34,832 nucleotides of DNA from a bacterium (GTDB lineage: Bacteria; Chloroflexota; Dormibacteria; Aeolococcales; Bog-877): assembly GCA_021816695.1 (NCBI GenBank), contig JAKAXE010000017.1, forward strand, positions 1 to 34,832, given 5' to 3'. Both the position numbers and the translations under genes were made by a program. Positions 31,546 to 34,832 of the stretch are shown piece by piece. The notes below the pieces were generated by a model. It searched no databases, had not been told where the DNA came from, and worked only from the letters and a program-made list of their open reading frames with translations. Position 1 is the stretch's first letter. The number at the start of each line of letters is the position of its first letter.

Positions 31546-34500
31546 CAGGCGGAGGCTCCCGGCTCGAGAGCGGCCACGGCGTCGGCCAGCAGCCGCTCCT
31601 GCTCCTCCAGGTGGGCTTTCATCGAGCCCTCGGAGGGGGAGGCCGCCGCGGCCCGCCCGGCGTATCCCAGCTCCACACCGGCGGGCAGAAGCGGCTGCAG
31701 CCGGGGCGCTACGTAGCCGAAGGCCCCCATGTTCCGGGGCTCCTCCTGAACGAAGGTGACCGACTCCAGCTTGGGGTAGGCGGCCAGCTGAGCGGAGAGC
31801 GCCGAAGCCGGGAACGGGTACAGCACCTCCAAGCGCAGCACGGTGACGTCCTGCCTTCCCTCCTTGGTTAGCCGCGCCTCCAGCTCGTGGGCGACCTTGC
31901 CGCTGGCCACCAGCAGGCGGCGGGTCCCGGGTCCGGGGGCCACTGACGCCAGCACCGCCCGCAGCCGTCCGGCGGCCATCTCCGATGCAGGCGAGGCGTA
32001 GCTGGGGAGGCGCAGCCCACTCTTGGGGGTGAAGACCACGAGCGGGCGCCGCACCTCGGAGAGCGCCTGGAGCCGCAAGAGGTGGAAGTACTGGGCGGCG
32101 GTCGAGGGGTAGGCGACGCGGAGGTTGCCGCCGGCGGCCAGCTCCAGGAAGCGCTCGATGCGGGCGCTGGAATGCTCCGGCCCGCTGCCCTCGTATCCGT
32201 GGGGCAACAAGAGGGTCAGCCGGCACTCCTGACCCCACTTGGCCTGCCCGGCGGCCAGGAACTGGTCCACGACCACCTGGGCGTTGTTGAAGAAGTCGCC
32301 GTACTGCGCCTCCCAGATGACGAGGGCCTCGGGCTTGGTGACGGCGAAGCCGTATTCGAAGGCCATCGCCGCGTACTCGGACAGGGGGCTGTTGCGCACC
32401 TCGATGGTGGCCTGCGCCTGGTCCAGGTGCTGGATCGGGGCATACGCCTGGCCGGTGTCCGGGTCGTGGAGGACCAGATGGCGCTGGCTGAAGGTCCCGC
32501 GCTCGGTGTCCTGACCTGTGAGCCGGATGGCCACCCCCTCCGTGAGGAGCGCGGCCAAGGCCAGGGACTCGGCCTGCGCCCAGGGCACTCGGCCGCCCTC
32601 GGCCAGCGCGGCGGCCCGTTGGGAGAACGCTCGTGCCAGCTTGGGATTCATGCGGAAGCCGGGGGGTAGTTGCACCAGCTGTGCGTCCAGCTCCTGGAGC
32701 CGCTCTCCGGCCACCGCGGTGTCTACCTCGGGCAGGCCGTCGGGCTCGGCCATGCGGCCGTTGCCCGCCGCCGCCGACGCCAGCTCAGCGCTCCGCGCCA
32801 CCACCCGGCGGTGAGCCTCGGCCATCTCCTGGTAGCGGAGTGCCTGCTCGGCCTCCACCTCTTCGGCGGTGAGCAGCCCCTGCCGGACCAGCTCCGCCCC
32901 GTACACCGCGACCGGAGTGGGATGGCTGCGGATGCGAGCCGCCATCTGCGGCTGGGTGTAGGCCGGCTCGTCCCCCTCGTTGTGGCCCCAGCGCCGATAG
33001 CCGATGAGGTCGATGAGCACGTCCCGCTCGAAGGTGGTCCGGAAGGCCACCGCCAGGCGAACGGCGTCCAGACACGCCTCTAGGTCGTCCCCGTTTACGT
33101 GCACGATGGGGATGTCGTAGCCCTTGGCGATGTCGCTGGCGTATCGGGTGGAGCGCCCGTCCAACGGCTCGGTGGTGAAACCGATCTGGTTGTTGGCGAT
33201 GACGTGCAGGGTTCCCCCCACGCGGTAGCCTTCAAGCCCCTGCAGGTTGAGGGTCTCGGTGACCACCCCCTGGCCGGTGAAGGCCGCGTCCCCATGGATC
33301 AGGATCGGTACGGCGCGGCGGGTGTCCTGAAGTATCTCGGGAGCCCGGTCCGTGGTCTGCCGGGCCCTGGTCCGCCCCTCGACCACCGCGTCCACCACCT
33401 CCAGATGGCTGGGGTTGTGGGTGAGCACCACCGCCACCTCCCGCCCCGAGGGCAGGCGGTAGGCGCCCTCGGCGCCGTAGTGGTACTTGACGTCGCCGGT
33501 CCAGGCCCCGCCGAGATAGGCCTGGCTCTCGAACTCGGAGATGATCTCGTCCAGGGATCGACCCACGATCCGGGCGGTGACGTTGAGTCGGCCGCGGTGG
33601 GCCATTCCCAGGAGGATCTCCTCGGTGCCTGCCTCCGCAAGCAGCCTGATCGACTCCTCCAGCATCGGTACCAGTGCGTCCACACCTTCGATGGAGAAGG
33701 TGTGCTGGCCGAGGTAGGTCTTGCGCAAAAAGCGCTCGAAGGCGTCCACCTGGGCCAGGCGCTGGAAGAGGTGGAGCCGATCCTCCGCGCTGAGCTGGCG
33801 GCGGTGAGCACCGGACTCGATCTGCCGCCGGAGCCAGGCGCGCTGCTCGTGGCTGGAGATGTGCTCGATCTCGTAGGCGATGGTGCCGCAGTAGGTCCGG
33901 CGCATCTCAGGCAGGACCTCCGCCAGGTTGCGACCCGGAACCGCCACCCGAAGGACGTCAGCGGGAACTGCCTCCATAAGCTCCTGGCTCAGGCCGGCGG
34001 TGCCGGGATCCAGGGCAGGGTCACCGGGGGGATCACTTCCCAGCGGGTCAAGGTGCGCCGCCAGGTGGCCGTGGGTGCGGAATCCCTGCACCAGCGACAT
34101 CCCCGACGCCACCGCCCGCAGCAGCTCCGGTCCAGCCGAGGCGGGCCGGGTGCGCACCGGCGCCACCACCGCGGGGGCCACCGTGGTCGGAAGCGGGGGC
34201 ATCTCCAGCTTGAGGTCGGCGAAGACGTCCTCGTAGAAAGCGTCGTCGCCCGCCAGGAGCCCCTCGAGCCGTCGCAACAGCATCCCCGACTCCAACCCCT
34301 GGACGATGCGATGGTCATAGGTGCTGGTGACGGTCATGACCGGACGCATACCGAGAGCGGCGGCGGCCTCGTCAGCGAGACCGGAGAAGCCTGCCGGGTT
34401 GCCGATCGCCCCCAGGGCGATGATCGCCGACTGGCCGGCCATCAGCCGCGGAACCGACGCCACCGTCCCCACCCCACCGGGGTTGGTCAGGGTGAGAGTC

Positions 34501-34832
34501 GCCCCCTCGAGGTCCTCCACGGCCAGCCCACCCGACCGGGTTTTATCCACCAGCTCCTCGTAGCGGGCCCGGAACTGCTGGAACGGCAGCCGCTCCGCCT
34601 CCTTTATCACCGGCACCAGCAGGAAGCGGGAGCCGTCCCGGCGCTCGACGTCCACCGCCAGCCCGAGGTTGACCCCAGGCTGCTGGGCTCGGCCCGGCCG
34701 GCCCTCAAGGCTCCGGAATGAGGCGGAGAAGGCGGGCATCTCGCGGGCCGCGCGCACCAGCGCGTAGGCGATGAGGTGGGTGTAGGAGCAGCGCAGCTGG
34801 GAACGCCCGGCGGTCCGGAGGAGCTCGTTGAG
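31545..34832 (-). CDS. kgd: Multifunctional 2-oxoglutarate metabolism enzyme (KGD, fused E2-E1), N-terminus outside the window
   Basis: 1095 codons are visible; about 130 residues are missing compared with the ~1230-residue mycobacterial KGD. The visible part starts inside the succinyltransferase (E2) domain (YTHLIAYALVRAAREMP) with its catalytic DHR motif (STYDHRIVQGLESG) about 174 residues in. Then come a linker and the thiamine-diphosphate E1 part: YCGTIAYEIEHISSHEQR, GMAHRGRLNV, the cofactor motif GDAAFTGQGVVTETL with IANNQIGFTT, RGTFSQRHLVLHD and FVQEEPRNMGAFGYV. The protein decarboxylates 2-oxoglutarate and can transfer the succinyl group onto lipoyl carriers. This fusion is typical of Actinobacteria. 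It is coupled to lpd, but E2p-type lipoyl carriers are not in the window. Confidence 0.95.
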   Translation of the reverse strand, partial: LNELLRTAGRSQLRCSYTHLIAYALVRAAREMPAFSASFRSLEGRPGRAQQPGVNLGLAVDVERRDGSRFLLVPVIKEAERLPFQQFRARYEELVDKTRSGGLAVEDLEGATLTLTNPGGVGTVASVPRLMAGQSAIIALGAIGNPAGFSGLADEAAAALGMRPVMTVTSTYDHRIVQGLESGMLLRRLEGLLAGDDAFYEDVFADLKLEMPPLPTTVAPAVVAPVRTRPASAGPELLRAVASGMSLVQGFRTHGHLAAHLDPLGSDPPGDPALDPGTAGLSQELMEAVPADVLRVAVPGRNLAEVLPEMRRTYCGTIAYEIEHISSHEQRAWLRRQIESGAHRRQLSAEDRLHLFQRLAQVDAFERFLRKTYLGQHTFSIEGVDALVPMLEESIRLLAEAGTEEILLGMAHRGRLNVTARIVGRSLDEIISEFESQAYLGGAWTGDVKYHYGAEGAYRLPSGREVAVVLTHNPSHLEVVDAVVEGRTRARQTTDRAPEILQDTRRAVPILIHGDAAFTGQGVVTETLNLQGLEGYRVGGTLHVIANNQIGFTTEPLDGRSTRYASDIAKGYDIPIVHVNGDDLEACLDAVRLAVAFRTTFERDVLIDLIGYRRWGHNEGDEPAYTQPQMAARIRSHPTPVAVYGAELVRQGLLTAEEVEAEQALRYQEMAEAHRRVVARSAELASAAAGNGRMAEPDGLPEVDTAVAGERLQELDAQLVQLPPGFRMNPKLARAFSQRAAALAEGGRVPWAQAESLALAALLTEGVAIRLTGQDTERGTFSQRHLVLHDPDTGQAYAPIQHLDQAQATIEVRNSPLSEYAAMAFEYGFAVTKPEALVIWEAQYGDFFNNAQVVVDQFLAAGQAKWGQECRLTLLLPHGYEGSGPEHSSARIERFLELAAGGNLRVAYPSTAAQYFHLLRLQALSEVRRPLVVFTPKSGLRLPSYASPASEMAAGRLRAVLASVAPGPGTRRLLVASGKVAHELEARLTKEGRQDVTVLRLEVLYPFPASALSAQLAAYPKLESVTFVQEEPRNMGAFGYVAPRLQPLLPAGVELGYAGRAAAASPSEGSMKAHLEEQERLLADAVAALEPGASA

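Noticed and set aside
30175-32238. An N-terminal extension of Lpd
   Set aside because: The extra 231 residues lie inside kgd in another frame and lack homology-like features. The family start MAQRVVVLGGGPAG is at 31545.

Overview
The window is a very GC-rich, gene-dense stretch from a free-living heterotrophic bacterium. Features that fit are a 2-oxoglutarate decarboxylase of the fused KGD type, many GTG starts, B12-dependent acyl-CoA mutases, an EtfD-like membrane iron-sulfur oxidoreductase, and several apparently leaderless genes with TANNNT boxes 6-8 nt before a GTG. Actinobacteriota, or a GC-rich relative such as Dormibacterota or Chloroflexota, fits best. The phylum cannot be fixed from this window. 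I found no rRNA, tRNA, CRISPR array, insertion sequence or phage gene.

Layout. (1) 1-1554, plus strand: the tail of a radical SAM/SPASM protein, a degenerate ADP-ribosylglycohydrolase-like protein and a NYN-type nuclease. (2) 1530-7321, minus: an isobutyryl-CoA-mutase-type large subunit with its MeaB GTPase, a two-repeat lipoprotein, an acyl-CoA dehydrogenase and a small membrane protein. (3) 7527-8522, plus: an ArsR-type regulator with a palindrome in front of it. (4) 8529-13003, minus: sucC-sucD-acyl-CoA dehydrogenase-thiolase. (5) 13088-19678, minus: enoyl-CoA hydratase, a 58-residue membrane protein, an EtfD-like oxidoreductase, methylmalonyl-CoA epimerase, methylmalonyl-CoA mutase large subunit and propionyl-CoA carboxylase beta. 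(6) 19720-21482, plus: an unknown coiled-coil protein, coaE and an unknown protein. (7) 21492-24690, minus: a five-gene set of a small unknown protein, a PHP phosphoesterase, a Ser/Pro-rich membrane protein and an ABC exporter pair. (8) 24801-28978, minus: galU, a likely anti-sigma factor, an ECF sigma factor, kbl and tdh. (9) 29253-30092: a stand-alone Lrp/AsnC ligand-binding domain, meeting a VapBC-like toxin-antitoxin pair tail to tail. (10) 30175-34832, minus: lpd and the 3' part of kgd.

How the genes work together. Most of regions 2, 4, 5 and 10 form one metabolic theme. Fatty and branched-chain acyl-CoAs are oxidised by two acyl-CoA dehydrogenases, an enoyl-CoA hydratase and a thiolase. 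Electrons probably pass through ETF (not in the window) to the EtfD-like protein and the quinone pool. Propionyl-CoA is carboxylated, epimerised and isomerised to succinyl-CoA, which SucCD converts to succinate; KGD and Lpd supply the neighbouring 2-oxoglutarate step. Active-site residues suggest that the two mutases differ in substrate, one isobutyryl/butyryl-CoA (Phe/Gln) and one methylmalonyl-CoA (Tyr/Arg). Both lack the B12-binding domain. tdh-kbl is a threonine-to-glycine plus acetyl-CoA route, possibly sensed by the divergent stand-alone RAM protein.

No dramatic new system stands out. The best leads are the leaderless-promoter signature, the small protein coupled to the EtfD-like gene, the stand-alone RAM domain beside tdh-kbl, the degenerate ARH/NYN pair and the PHP gene whose only sensible start is CTG. 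No gap between genes exceeds 300 bases; the longest (28979-29252) is described in the entries for the hairpins and promoter there.
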